Positions 41,691 to 64,000 of a DNA stretch of 64,000 nt are shown piece by piece. The notes below the pieces were generated by a model. That model was not told the DNA's origin. It made no database searches and was given only the letters and a program-made list of their open reading frames with translations. The first letter of the stretch is position 1, and each line of letters starts with the position of its first letter. The DNA comes from Arenicola marina (taxonomy: Eukaryota > Annelida > Polychaeta > Arenicolidae), in assembly GCA_964019135.1 (NCBI GenBank), contig OZ025253.1, positions 37,002,548 through 37,066,547 of the forward strand. Direction: 5' to 3'. A program made the translations under genes and the position numbers.

Positions 41691-42420
41691 CTACGGGACT
41701 GATCGAGACTGGGATACATATGCGTAATACGTCAATGCCTAGCATCAGCGGCCTGTACGCTGGTACGTGATGCCTTCCTTCCCGGTTGTTTGCCTTCACT
41801 CGCTTCACACTCAAGATCGGCTAAAGCTGTCCTTGGATACACAACTAACTACTGCAGTTCTGTGCACATCAGAAGTATAACAATGCAGTATTTTAGGTCC
41901 ATACTTTTGCGCCATACTGTAGTTTGCTCGCGTGGGTTGCGATAGCAACCTGCGTTGATGTCACCGCTTGGGTTGAGTTTAGCAGTCAGCTAGTCAGCGG
42001 CGTTGCGGGAGGACAGGTTTCAGTTAGCAAGCTAGAAGGGATTTTGATCGGATTCACCGCCGTGCGGAGAGAGGGGCTGGCAGCCAGTTAACCAACTGCT
42101 GCCAGGTAAGTGACACACCGTTTAACGGAGTTGGTAACTGGTTTAATTTGAGTTTTAAGAGTTTTAATAAATCATCGAAACTTTAACCACTGCGTTTCGC
42201 CTAATTGCCTTCGCCACCACGTGTTGAGCTAAGACCGATCTCAGAACGAACACCCAGTTTAGGGTTGTCGAAATTTAAGTTAGAAAAGACACCAATTCGG
42301 AAATATCGCATTTGGTGCCGTGAACCAGCGGCCTTTTCACGTGGTTGAGCGACAGGTGGCAAAATGGCGAGCGCACTGCCGCATGCGGCTTGGTGGTTGA
42401 GTGATGATGAAATTGATTCA
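41691..42420 (+). mobile_element. LTR-like segment with primer-binding-like site (possible BEL/Pao remnant)
   Basis: TGTACAGTCACTACGGG at 41691 could be a 5' end. TTTTAATAAATCATC (polyadenylation hexamer) is followed by CGTTTCGCCTAATTGCCTTC and ends near ATATCGCA at 42310. TTTGGTGCCGTGAACCAGCG follows immediately, a junction typical of LTR and primer-binding site in BEL/Pao and some Gypsy elements. No gag-pol coding sequence follows, so only an LTR plus leader remains. Confidence 0.45.
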
Positions 42421-43144
42421 CCGGGGTGTTCACTGAACAGGTGAAGGACCTGAAAGTTTAGACTAGATTTTGTCAGGATGGGTGATTAAACAAAGACTCA
42501 TTTGGGATAAATGTTATGACTTAACCAGTGTTAGCGTAACTAGAGTTAGCAGGGATCTGTGATTTGTGTGTTTAGCAAAGATGGCGGATCTTTCAAAGTT
42601 CTAGAATGTTCGATAGGGGTGAGGCCGTCACGTGGTCAAAATGCCGGTCTCTGATTGGCCGAGGAGTGCGCGTTCGTGCCAAAACTGGTTTTGGGCCGTA
42701 CGTTTTTGGAAGATGTGGCCCCGGTTTCGGATATATGTAGGTATGTATTATGACATTTTGTGACCTAAAATACCGCAACCATCCGAGTATATTTATGTAA
42801 TATATGAGCCATTAAACAGTTGATAAACCAGAATGCGATCGTCTGATGTCACATGACGATATGAATAATCATCATGACTCGCATGCCTGCGTGAGGTATC
42901 TATGGTTACGTAACAGCGCTCCTTATATGGACTGACCAGGTGAAGACAATGGTGTCCGTTTGTCGCCGAAATGTAAACATCGATGATTTGCCTCAAACTA
43001 CAATGTTTCCAGCAGTCTCACCGAACGGACCGCATGCATTATGGAGAGATAAATGTATAATATTTAACTATATTATGGGCCAAAGCAAACAAAATATAGT
43101 GTCACACTCACTCGATTCTTCACGCACAAACCTGGGAACCTGAA

Positions 43145-43300
43145 ATTACACTGTTAAAGTCGGCTTCCCCGACCACCCCCCACCCCCGGTCGCAAGTTTT
43201 TCAGAGAGCCCCCCCCATCCCCCTGGTCGCAAGTTTTCAGAGAGCACCCCCCACCCCCTTGGCAAAGTCCGAGATCCGCCCCTGTTAATATATATCCCGT
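43145..43300 (-). mobile_element. reversed CGGATC repeat copy with internal 46-bp duplication
   Basis: On the - strand: GGGGCGGATCTCGGACTTTG, then G-rich arms and two copies of CTCTCTGAAAA with CTTGCGACC. It matches the opening of the 27117 family. Confidence 0.45.
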
Positions 43301-43869
43301 TTTGGTCTAGATAGGATGTTCTTGCCAATGATTGCACAATTGTGCCATATGTAGAACATGCATTAAGCATCTTAAAAGTGTTTGTTTAGAAATCAAATCA
43401 CGCGATGAAAACCATGGAAGTTTTATTGGTACTGGGAAGTTTACAGCAGAGGAATCTAAACACTGAAAGCGAGTAGGTACTCCAAACTCCGGAATGACGG
43501 GCTAAAAAAACAAAACAAAACAAATGAAAAACGAAAACAGGATGGACGTCATCGTGTTCGCAAGACTTTGAGATGCTACGACTCACGTGTTCTACGAACT
43601 GCCAGGGCTGTCATAATGTTACCATTGCAATGCTGACAGGCAAAGCCAACATGGCATCGACACTCTCAACAGACATGCTCAATCAACATCAACATCGATA
43701 TCAATTCATATTCATATCAATATGAAACGATATCTATAAGCTGTGCATATCAGTTCATAATGCAAGCGAATCACCGCTAAGTGTCACAAATGTGTGCTTA
43801 TTTGGTGAAACAGACCGTCATAATGCGCCCTAAGTAGCTATGGGCGCGACGAACAGAGATGAAATGTTG

Positions 43870-45492
43870 ACGATACCGTGGTACCGAGTACCATAGAGGA
43901 CACCGCTGTACCGAATATCATATGGATGACATCATTTTACCGAGTACCACAAAGGACACAATAGTACCGAGTACCATAGAGGACACTATAGTACCGAGTA
44001 CCATAGAGGACACTATAGTACCGACTACCATAGAGGACACTATAGTGCCGAGTATCATAGAGGACACTATAGTACCGAGTATCATAGAGGACACTATATT
44101 ACCGAGTACCATAGAGGACACTATATTACCGAGTATCATAGAGGACACTATAGTACCGAGTATCACAGAGGACACTATAGTACCGAGTACCATAGAGGAC
44201 ACTATAGTACCGAGTATCATAGAGGACACTATAGTACCGAGTACCACAGAGGACACTATAGTACCGAGTACCACAGAGGACACTATAGTACTGAGTATCA
44301 TAGAGGACACTATAGTACCGAGTAACACAGAGAACACCATAGTACCGAGTATCATAGAGGACACTATAGTACCGAGTACCACAGAGGACACTATAGTACC
44401 GAGTATCACAGTGAACACTGAAGTACCGAATATCATAGAGGACACTATAGTTCCGAGTATCATAGAGGACACTATAGTACCGAGTATCACAGAGGACACT
44501 ATAGTACCGAGTATCATAGAGGACACTATAGTACCGAGTATCATAGAGGACACTATAGTACCGAGTATCATAGAGGACACTATAGTACCGCGTATCATAG
44601 AGGCAACTATAGTGCCGAGTACCACAGAGGACACTATAATACCGAATATCATAGAGGACACTATAGTTCCGAGTATCATAGAGGACACTATAGTACCGAG
44701 TATCACAGAGGACACTATAGTACCGAGTATCATATAGGACACTATAGTACCGAGTATCGTATAGGGCACTATAGTACCGAGTATCATAGAGGACACTATA
44801 GTACCGAGTATCATAGAGGACACTATAGTACCGAGTACCACAGAGGACACTATAATACCGAATATCATAGAGGACACTATAGTTCGGAGTATCATAGAGG
44901 ACACTATAGTACCGAGTATCACAGAGGACACTATTGTACCGAGTATCATATAGGACACTATAGTACCGAGTATCGTAGAGGGCACTATAGTACCGAGTAT
45001 CATAGAGGACACTATAGTACCGAGTATCATAGAGGACACTATAGTACCGAGTATCATAGAGGACACTATAGTACCGAGTATCACAGAGGAAACTATAGTA
45101 CCAAGTATCATAGAGGACACTATAGTACCGAGTATCATAGAGGACACTATAGTACCGAGTACCATAGAGGACACTATAGTACCGAATGTCATAGAGGACA
45201 CTATAGTACCGGGTATCACAGAGGACACTATAGTACCGAGTATCATAGAGGGCACTATAGTACCGAGTATCATAGAGGACACTATAGTACCGAGTACCAT
45301 AGAGGACACTATAGTACCGAATGTCATAGAGGACACTATAGTGCCGAGTATCACATAGGACACTATAATACCGAGTATCATAGCGGACACTATATTACTG
45401 AGTATCACAGAGGACACTATAGTACCGAGTATCATAGAGGACACTATAGTACCGAGTATCATAGATGATATCATTTTAATCGAGTACCATAG
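43870..45492. repeat. 27-bp minisatellite, about 60 units
   Basis: The unit is ACCGAGTATCATAGAGGACA followed by CTATAGT, with T/C and A/G variants (GTACCATAG, GTATCACAG). A block of eight units (216 bp) beginning near 44620 recurs at 44836, showing segmental amplification. With a period of nine codons, the + frame (PSIIEDTIV) is open to 44737 and a - frame (SSMILGTIV) is open across the whole array and beyond. There is no splice or promoter context, so it is not treated as a gene. Confidence 0.95.
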
Positions 45493-45629
45493 ACGACCCA
45501 CGCCCACCTGAGGATATTGTAGCATGTATGTGTATCTGCGTTTCATTTCACAATTGACCATGGCGTAAGTTTGCTTTTCGAATATTTCAATAGACAAATA
45601 CAAGATGTTGGCTGAAACTCTCTCTCTAT

Positions 45630-45850
45630 GCAAATATATGTTGATATACATTGCTATATATTGCTATATATTGCTAGATATTGACATACATTTTGATATA
45701 TATCGATATATATATTGATATATATTGATACATAAATCGATATATATCTATTGACATATATTGATACCTAAATCGATATATATATATTGATATATATTGA
45801 TACTTAAATCGATATATATAATGATATTTGTAGACATATATTGACATATA
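45630..45850. repeat. degenerate ATATTGATATATATCGATAT tract
   Basis: Overlapping TGATATATATCGATATA-type words at irregular 16-26-bp spacing, a decayed AT-rich tandem repeat. Confidence 0.8.
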
Positions 45851-45999
45851 TATCTGTGTGTATAGTGTCTAGTGAACCATTCCAAGTGACAATAATAAAT
45901 GACTGTTTTCGTATTAATGATATCTTCATAAACAACGGCATTTGATCACCGCATTCATAATCGGCGCGAAAAGTGAGACACAAAATGCTAAATGTACTG

Positions 46000-47273
46000 G
46001 CCACCTTGCTCGTTTATATGAAATGATGCTTCAGCGTTCACCTTAAATCACAAACACCACTTGACTCAACTAAACAGGATTGATTAATATAGACTGGCGA
46101 ATCACACAAATGTATCGTTTAATTGCAATCAATACCACGATATACAAGCAAAATACCAATACACGTCAATTTAACAAATTGTGACAAACAGGCAAGTATT
46201 CTCGAGACTCACGAGAGGATACAGAATACGAACCCATACCAAATACATAGTCATAAATTCAAAATATACATGAGAGTATTTTTAGTATAAGTCGCGCAAA
46301 ACGTAAAGCTGGGAATGCCAAAGGCGACTTCAAAACATATAATTTGTTCTGCTTGCTGTGCTTTCATTCAGCACTTCGTAACATGTGTATTGATTAATAT
46401 CAGGCGATACAATATATTGAGACATGCATGACAACCATACCCTCATGATGTAACGTTATCTGCTGTGACGAAGAAGAAAACCAATTTTCCTATTTCCTCA
46501 TTGTTGCCCTCTAAAGAATGAATTAAACTGCTTAAAGCGACATTGAGGACACCTGCTGCGGGGATCTCAAGAAGTTGTGTAGATGTTTGTGATGTCAGCT
46601 AGTGTGACGTAGTCCGCAAGAAAGCCCCCACACATGGGCGATCAATGCCATGGGGGAAGAACAGTCTGGTCTTCTTACTTAGCGCTGCTATCTAAAATAC
46701 CAATGTCAATCTGCTCATTGCCTACCTATAATTATACCTTGCAAAGCGTCAATGAAGGGCGCATTATTCCAGGATTCTGCACCATTTGTCAAATAAAACC
46801 TGCACGATAATCGTCTTCATTGTCATAGGAATCTCGACACAAACATATCCAAGCCCAGCAAAATAAATTATTGCAGTCGGGAAACACAGTGCGCTGTTGG
46901 GCTTATGTGACTGTGTATAAACTGAAGAAACTATTTTTTCATGTAAATCCTCATATAAATAATGTGTATAGCATACTAAAGCGTCAACCATCAACAACAG
47001 AGCGACATAAATTCATATGCATATACATAGACAAATACTGGACAGTGATTTAGTCCGATTAAAATATTGAGTGGAAGTAAGGGTCGATTGAAAAGAGGCC
47101 ATGCCAACCATCGCAATATATTACGCCATTGTTTGTCAGAAGTAGAATTCAATATTTACGTTGGGAATTTTCCCGTCATTCTGCTATGCATGAAATAATT
47201 AATTGATCATTTCATGGCTGGACCTACTCCACGTGATTCTTTCAGGTCGAAACTCTGACTCATTTTCTATCCA

Positions 47274-47348
<75 letters not shown>

Positions 47349-48750
47349 AATATATATATATATTGTAAATCTATGCATGTCTCAGGCAATGAGTGACGAA
47401 TGTAATCACAAATGCATTATCAATGATATTCAAACATCAGTTTCTGTACAATCTAGGAACGGACAAGGGTAGCCATAGTCAAAGACAACAAACCGCCATG
47501 AACGAGAGACGAATATGGATATAACAACCCATGAAATTGTTACAATGATAGATGAAGTAAGACTAAGATACGAGCATTATTACGACTATCAACGCTGTTA
47601 CGTACGTTCTGCAGAAATGCAAGCCCCCATTGTTCACGTAGTTAGACAGGTACCGAGCCATGAACACCGCCAAGGTCATACATCAACACACAAGTCATAC
47701 ACGCACGATGTTGTTTAAAAGCAATTGAAGGAAGTGTTCCGTTCGCAGTCTCAAATCACCATTCCATAGTGACAATTGTGAGGATGATATACAAAATGGA
47801 TGAACAAACCATGAGCAACATCTGCCCCTGTTAACAATGTTAAAGTTAAATTTACTGACGGCAGCAACCGTTATTGAGACTGACTGAATAGTAATCACTT
47901 TTTAAATCAGTTATTCTAAAGCCAGTCGGAAGGTTAGTTCAGACGGCCCGGTTGTTTGCCGCTTGTTTATATTTTAATGAAATTCGCACACATTTAATAA
48001 CTCTTGCTGAGGCAATAAGTACTGAAATCATACATCTTCTTTTAGTAGATAATTATAGCTTGTCTCAGTTTATTCAAGCGTGTTCTTCATATTGAATACC
48101 CTTTGGTAACTAACTTGGAAATTTATCAGAAATATTTCCATTCATCGTATCTCATATCGTGTTTCCTTACCGCGTTTTTGTTGTGGATAATTATAGTACA
48201 TGTATCCAAAACAAGGTTACTTTCCTGCCCTAATATCGCCCGTTTTGTTGTCGACGTTTCAATCACTCAGCAGAAGTCACCATCTTAGAGCAAACGCAGG
48301 TAGTCTTAACAGCCGGCAAGGGCATTACTATCGCTAATATATATCCAATTGGATGAGTCGTAAAATGCTGTAATGTAATTATGCAAATGGTGGATTGAAC
48401 AGCTGTCCAGATATGTTGCTGCGTTCTGTAGCAACTGAAACGATATGTGTCACACACACGCCATGAAACTGCATACAACCAGTCGAACGCCTCCCGAATT
48501 TACAACCTCAACATCTTGATCTCAACATTTATTGCTGAAACTCACATCGATGTCCTGCACTGTAAACGATCATGTAATATTTAGTTATATTTGCTGATGG
48601 AAACAAATTCAGCACAGCGTTAGTCATGTACTCCTTAAAATGGTTAATTATTACCCATCAGTTTATAACGCGCCTGACTTTTCATTCACGCATGCGCATT
48701 AATGACAGTGATCACACCACGTTCATAATGTACGGCAATTTTACCTCTGA
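46000..48750. other. intergenic, no recognised gene
   Basis: AT-rich unique sequence with a TA-dinucleotide microsatellite at about 47275-47365. Short ORFs occur at chance frequency, and I see no homology, splice pairs or RNA genes. Confidence 0.5.
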
Positions 48751-48755
48751 TCACG

Positions 48756-48761
48756 TTTATT
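48756..48761 (-). terminator. candidate polyadenylation signal of the TMEM26-like gene
   Basis: TTTATT on the + strand gives AATAAA on the - strand, about 825 bp beyond the stop at 49586. It is the first canonical hexamer I noticed downstream. Confidence 0.3.
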
Positions 48762-49585
48762 TTACGACTTTAAGAAGTCGAATCAACTGACTGAAGTCGC
48801 AGTTGCGTGTTAATTGGCCCTCGTGTCTCATATGTTGAGCTGTCGTCAGACCTATTATTGTTTCCCTACCAATAACAAATGGGTGAACATTGTTCTCTGC
48901 GTAGTAGTAACACTTGTCACAGTATTGTAGTATGGCTGAGAGCAACTAAGCGTAAGTTCCCAAGATGACGTAACAGATAGATGATGTGTATTTAGATCTC
49001 TTTGTAGTAAACGACGCAATTGCAAACACAAAACCGGATCATATCTCACCCAAGAACATTGATTAAAGGTCTTTCCAATCCGCGATTTGCTGAGCAAACC
49101 CCCTAGTCACCCAAAAATGGTTACGAAACAAATAGTCAGTTACAAAGTTACAAACGTCATCTCTCCTCGTTGAGAGCGAAAGTCTAAATGCGATAATATG
49201 AACACGAATGATATCGCTGCCCGACTATACGGATAGATACACGGACGAGGTGTAGTTACTTGAATTGACCGCTACCAGGATTCAATCCATTGATGACTCG
49301 CTAGCTGCTCGGTGGTTCCTGCCAAGCGGCCAGCTTAGAGACGGTGAAGCCTCCCTGGTTTCTATACCATAGGCCGCGGCTCCGCTTCTTCTCGACGATT
49401 CCGCTACATACCATGTTCCCTTCCTTGTATTATGGCGCTTCAACATCCATCCGTGTAGGACGGAGGGTAGGGGAGCGGAGGGAGCGCTGTATCTCAGGAA
49501 CCACACCAGAACAGAACCAAAACGGACCCGCTGTTACCTGCAGTGAGAATATCAAACAAAAATAGCGTTTACGCCCTCACCGCCA

Positions 49586-59791
<10,206 letters not shown>

Positions 59792-60469
59792 CTGCGGCGG
59801 GAAACAAGTGGTCAGTGAATTCTCGTGGAGAACGGAAAAAGTCAAAATAAAAAATTAAAAAAACTTAAAAAAACTGCGTGGAGACAGAAGCTGTATCAGG
59901 GACAAAATGGATAGCGAATCGATCCGCAAATCGAGTAGACAATAATAGAATATCTTTTAGAACATAATGCATCCACACAGTCCATTTGGACATCAGGCAT
60001 GAAATGGCTTATGTAAGCAGTTGTCGATGGGGTGCATGATTCGATGTATTGCACTGGTGTGGGTCATAGCATGCAAACCAAGTTATTCTATAACACGTAA
60101 TTACTTAGCTATATGTCGCATTAGCCAATGACCATGGGCGCAATATAAGGAGATAAAATAATATTCATAGCTCCGTGGCAAACTGCCTTGTTATGGGCAA
60201 AATCGGTGCAAATGTTATGACCTTTGCTTTCGGACGGTTCCATACTGATAAATGCCCAAACACACACCATGTGGTGATAAATTCCTACACTCTCCCTCTC
60301 CCTGTTTTCCTTTTACGATGGCAGCATTTCAGTGACCAACTTCTGACCCTTCGTCCACCACCAACCCCATCTATCTCCCAACCCTCCCCTCCCCTCTCAC
60401 ATTTACCATCAGACAGTCCTCTCTATGTCCACCCCTCATCCCTAACGTACCCCTCCCCGGCCTTCATAC

Positions 60470-60550
60470 CAGAAATCGCACACCCACCCTTCGATCCCCA
60501 CCCCCCCCCCCCTTATCTCCCCTTAACTCGCTCCTCTCTATACGCACCCA
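60470..60550. repeat. C-rich low-complexity tract
   Basis: CACCCCCCCCCCCCTTATC and surrounding CCT-rich words from about 60340. Pro/Ser-rich + frames here are compositional. Confidence 0.7.
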
Positions 60551-60949
60551 TTCACTCTTAATTTACCCTCTCCCCCGGCCTTCCTAGCATAGATCACCCG
60601 CGACTCCTTCGTGAGGCGGACTCCGCCAGCGGCACTAGAGCAGCGCCAGCCAAACGGAAGTGGTTCGCCCACCTCGCGCCAGTCAGGCGTGACGCCCTTA
60701 GCCTCGTTTCCACCACTAGACTGGACCACTGGCATCATCAGCTGGACGAATCTGAGGTCCATATTCGTCATACATAGAGGTACGCCAGGCTTGACTACAA
60801 TGCGGCCAGCTTGGTGGGTGTGGTTACCATTAGGTATATTGAGGATAGTGCGTGCTATAGTTGTGAGCGTGAAAGCTAGGCATGTTAGGGTTTATTATAA
60901 ATGCCCCATAATATCCAGACACATGGCAATGAACCGTACATCCCTTTCG

Positions 60950-63900
60950 GCAATAATGTTTATACACATGGTTATGGACCGTACATCCATTTTGACAATA
61001 AAGTCTAGATATCTGGCGATGGACCGTACAGCCTTATCGACAGCAATGTACAGACATATGGCAATGGGCCATGCATCCATATAGGCAATAATGTTACTAT
61101 CTATTGAAATTGGCCGTACAACTCTACAGAAAGTAATGACCAGACACATGGCAATGGACCATGCAGCCCTATAGGCAATAATGTCACTATCTATTGAAAT
61201 GGGCCGTCCAGCTCTAGAGAAAGTAAAGACCAGACATATGGCAATGGGCCATGCAGCCCTATAGGTAATAATGTCACTATCTATGGAAATGGGCCGTCCA
61301 GCTCTAGAGAAAGTAATGACCAGACACATGGCAATGGGCCATGCAGCCCTATAGGCAATAATGTCACTATCTATTGAAATGGGCCGTCCAGCTCTACAGA
61401 AAGTAATGACCAGACACATGGCAATGGACCATGCAGCCCTATAGGCCATAATGTCACTATCTATGGAAATGGGCCGTCCAGCTCTACAGAACGTAATGAC
61501 CAGACACATGGCAATGGGCCATGCAGCCCTATAGGCAATAATGTCACTATCTATGGAAATGGGCCGTCCAGCTCTAGAGAAAGTAAAGACCAGACATATG
61601 GCAATGGGCCATGCAACCCTATAGGCCATAATGTCACTATCTATTGAAATTGGCCGTACAACTCTACAGAAAGTAATGACCAGACACATGGCAATGGGCC
61701 ATGCAGCCCTATAGGCAATAATGTCACTATCTATGGAAATGGGCCGTCCAGCTCTACAGAAAGTAATGACCAGACATATGGCAATGGGCCATGCTGCCCT
61801 ATAGGCAATAATGTCACTATCTATGGAAATTGGCCGTACAACTCTACAGAAAGTAATGACCAGACACATGGCAATGGGCCATGCAGCCCTATAGGCAATA
61901 ATGTCACTATCTATGGAAATGGGCCGTCCAGCTCTAGAGAAAGTAAAGACCAGACACATGGCAATGGGCCATGCAGCCCTATAGGCAATAATGTCACTAT
62001 CTATTGAAATGGGCCGTCCAGCTCTACAGAAAGTAATGACCAGACACATGGCAATGGACCATGCAGCCCTATAGGCCATAATGTCACTATCTATGGAAAT
62101 GGGCCGTCCAGCTCTACAGAAAGTAATGACCAGACACATGGCAATGGGCCATGCAGCCCTATAGGCAATAATGTCACTATCTATGGAAATGGGCCGTCCA
62201 GCTCTAGAGAAAGTAAAGACCAGACATATGGCAATGGGCCATGCAACCCTATAGGCCATAATGTCACTATCTATTGAAATTGGCCGTACAACTCTACAGA
62301 AAGTAATGACCAGACACATGGCAATGGGCCATGCAGCCCTATAGGCAATAATGTCACTATCTATGGAAATGGGCCGTCCAGCTCTACAGAAAGTAATGAC
62401 CAGACATATGGCAATGGGCCATGCTGCCCTATAGGCAATAATGTCACTATCTATGGAAATTGGCCGTACAACTCTACAGAAAGTAATGACCAGACACATG
62501 GCAATGGGCCATGCAGCCCTATAGGCAATAATGTCACTATCTATGGAAATGGGCCGTCCAGCTCTACAGAAAGTAATGACCAGACATATGGCAATGGGCC
62601 ATGCATCCATATAGGCAATAATGTTACTATCTATTGAAATTGGCCGTACAACTCTACAGAAAGTAATGACCAGACACATGGCAATGGACCATGCAGCCCT
62701 ATAGGCAATAATGTCACTATCTATTGAAATTGGCCGTCCAGCTCTACAGAAAGTAATGACCAGACATATGGCAATGGACCATGCAGCCCTATAGGCCATA
62801 ATGTCACTATCTATGGAAATGGGCCGTCCAGCTCTACAGAAAGTAATGACCAGACACATGGCAATGGGCCATGCAGCCCTATAGGCAATAATGTCACTAT
62901 CTATGGAAATGGGCCGTCCAGCTCTAGAGAAAGTAAAGACCAGACATATGGCAATGGGCCATGCAACCCTATAGGCCATAATGTCACTATCTATTGAAAT
63001 TGGCCGTACAACTCTACAGAAAGTAATGACCAGACACATGGCAATGGGCCATGCAGCCCTATAGGCAATAATGTCACTATCTATGGAAATGGGCCGTCCA
63101 GCTCTACAGAAAGTAATGACCAGACATATGGCAATGGGCCATGCTGCCCTATAGGCAATAATGTCACTATCTATGGAAATGGGCCGTCCAGCTCTAGAGA
63201 AAGTAATGACCAGACATATGGCAATGGGCCATGCTGCCCTATAGGCAATAATGTCACTATCTATGGAAATGGGCCGTCCAGCTCTACAGAAAGTAATGAC
63301 CAGACACATGGCAATGGACCATGCAGCCCTATAGGCAATAATGTCACTATCTATTGAAATGGGCCGTCCAGCTCTACAGAAAGTAATGACCAGACATATG
63401 GCAATGGGCCATGCAGCCCTATAGGCCATAATGTCACTATCTATGGAAATGGGCCGTCCAGCTCTACAGAAAGTAATGACCAGACACATGGCAATGGGCC
63501 ATGCAGCCCTATAGGCAATAATGTCACTATCTATGGAAATGGGCCGTCCAGCTCTAGAGAAAGTAAAGACCAGACATATGGCAATGGGCCATGCAACCCT
63601 ATAGGCCATAATGTCACTATCTATGGAAATGGGCCGTCCAGCTCTACAGAAAGTAATGACCAGACATATGGCAATGGGCCATGCTGCCCTATAGGCAATA
63701 ATGTCACTATCTATGGAAATGGGCCGTCCAGCTCTAGAGAAAGTAATGACCAGACATATGGCAATGGGCCATGCTGCCCTATAGGCAATAATGTCACTAT
63801 CTATGGAAATTGGCCGTACAACTCTACAGAAAGTAATGACCAGACACATGGCAATGGGCCATGCTGCCCTATAGGCAATAATGTCACTATCTATGGAAAT

Positions 63901-64000
63901 TGGCCGTACAACTCTACAGAAAGTAATGACCAGACACATGGCAATGGGCCATGCAGCCCTATAGGCAATAATGTCACTATCTATGGAAATTGGCCGTACA
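60950..64000. repeat. 90-bp satellite, about 33 units, running off the window
   Basis: The unit includes GGGCCGTCCAGCTCTAGAGA, AAGTAATGACCAGACACATG, GCAATGGGCCATGCAGCCCT and ATAGGCAATAATGTCACTAT. The period is exactly 90 with no indels from about 61090 to the end, so one - frame stays open for more than 1,000 codons (30-residue repeats with CLVITFCRAGRPISIDSDII). Unit variants recur in blocks of 7-8 units (630 and 720 bp), indicating higher-order amplification. It lies upstream of the TMEM26-like exon at 59791, probably in its first intron. Confidence 0.95.

Noticed and set aside
43918-45651. 577-codon - strand ORF of SSMILGTIV repeats
   Set aside because: Nine-codon satellite translation; the opposite strand is open as well.
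60895-63939. 1014-codon - strand ORF of 30-residue hydrophobic repeats
   Set aside because: Follows automatically from a 90-bp unit without a stop in that frame; no signal of a start, domain or splice context. Kept only as a satellite finding.

Overview
This is a window of a draft invertebrate animal genome: multi-exon genes with canonical GT-AG introns, tRNA-derived SINEs, several DNA-transposon families, a 200-N assembly gap and many tandem repeats. No bacterial or phage genes are present. Minisatellites that start at or copy exon-intron junctions inside the first gene recall the intronic minisatellites described from amphioxus, so a cephalochordate is my best guess. That is an inference, and other invertebrate deuterostomes or lophotrochozoans are possible.

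Three genes can be supported. (1) INTS11, the catalytic endonuclease subunit of the Integrator complex, lies on the + strand (3083-13731). Fifteen exons encode the last 561 residues, and the first roughly 42 codons lie left of the window. (2) On the - strand, a two-exon gene (35139 to 20072) encodes a small secreted prohormone that ends in a KR-flanked peptide with a C-x6-C ring, CYWSLVSCY. It looks like an allatostatin-C/somatostatin-type neuropeptide. Its 14.7-kb intron holds SINEs, MITEs, a pogo-like transposon and the assembly gap. (3) On the - strand, a TMEM26-family membrane protein (59791 to 49586) lacks its first exon or exons in this window. A 448-codon, phase 0-0 exon adds a Ser/Thr/Pro/Val-rich repetitive segment to what is a short loop in vertebrate TMEM26.

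Layout: 1-2960 24-bp satellite in an INTS11 intron; 3083-13731 INTS11 with intronic minisatellites and SINEs; 13732-16670 3' region with CRE-like and 40-bp repeats and a SINE; 16680-20070 no gene seen; 20072-35340 neuropeptide gene with its TATA box; 35875-36008 four CTCF-like motifs in tandem; 36500-49500 no gene seen, with a SINE, tandem arrays (65 bp, 27 bp) and an LTR-like segment; 49586-59791 TMEM26-like gene; 60950-64000 a 90-bp satellite running off the right edge.

The three genes have no evident common pathway. The most notable points are the neuropeptide gene, the expanded TMEM26 loop, and the INTS11 exon (8557-8719) flanked on both sides by tandem copies of its own splice sites, some of which would give in-frame alternative donors.
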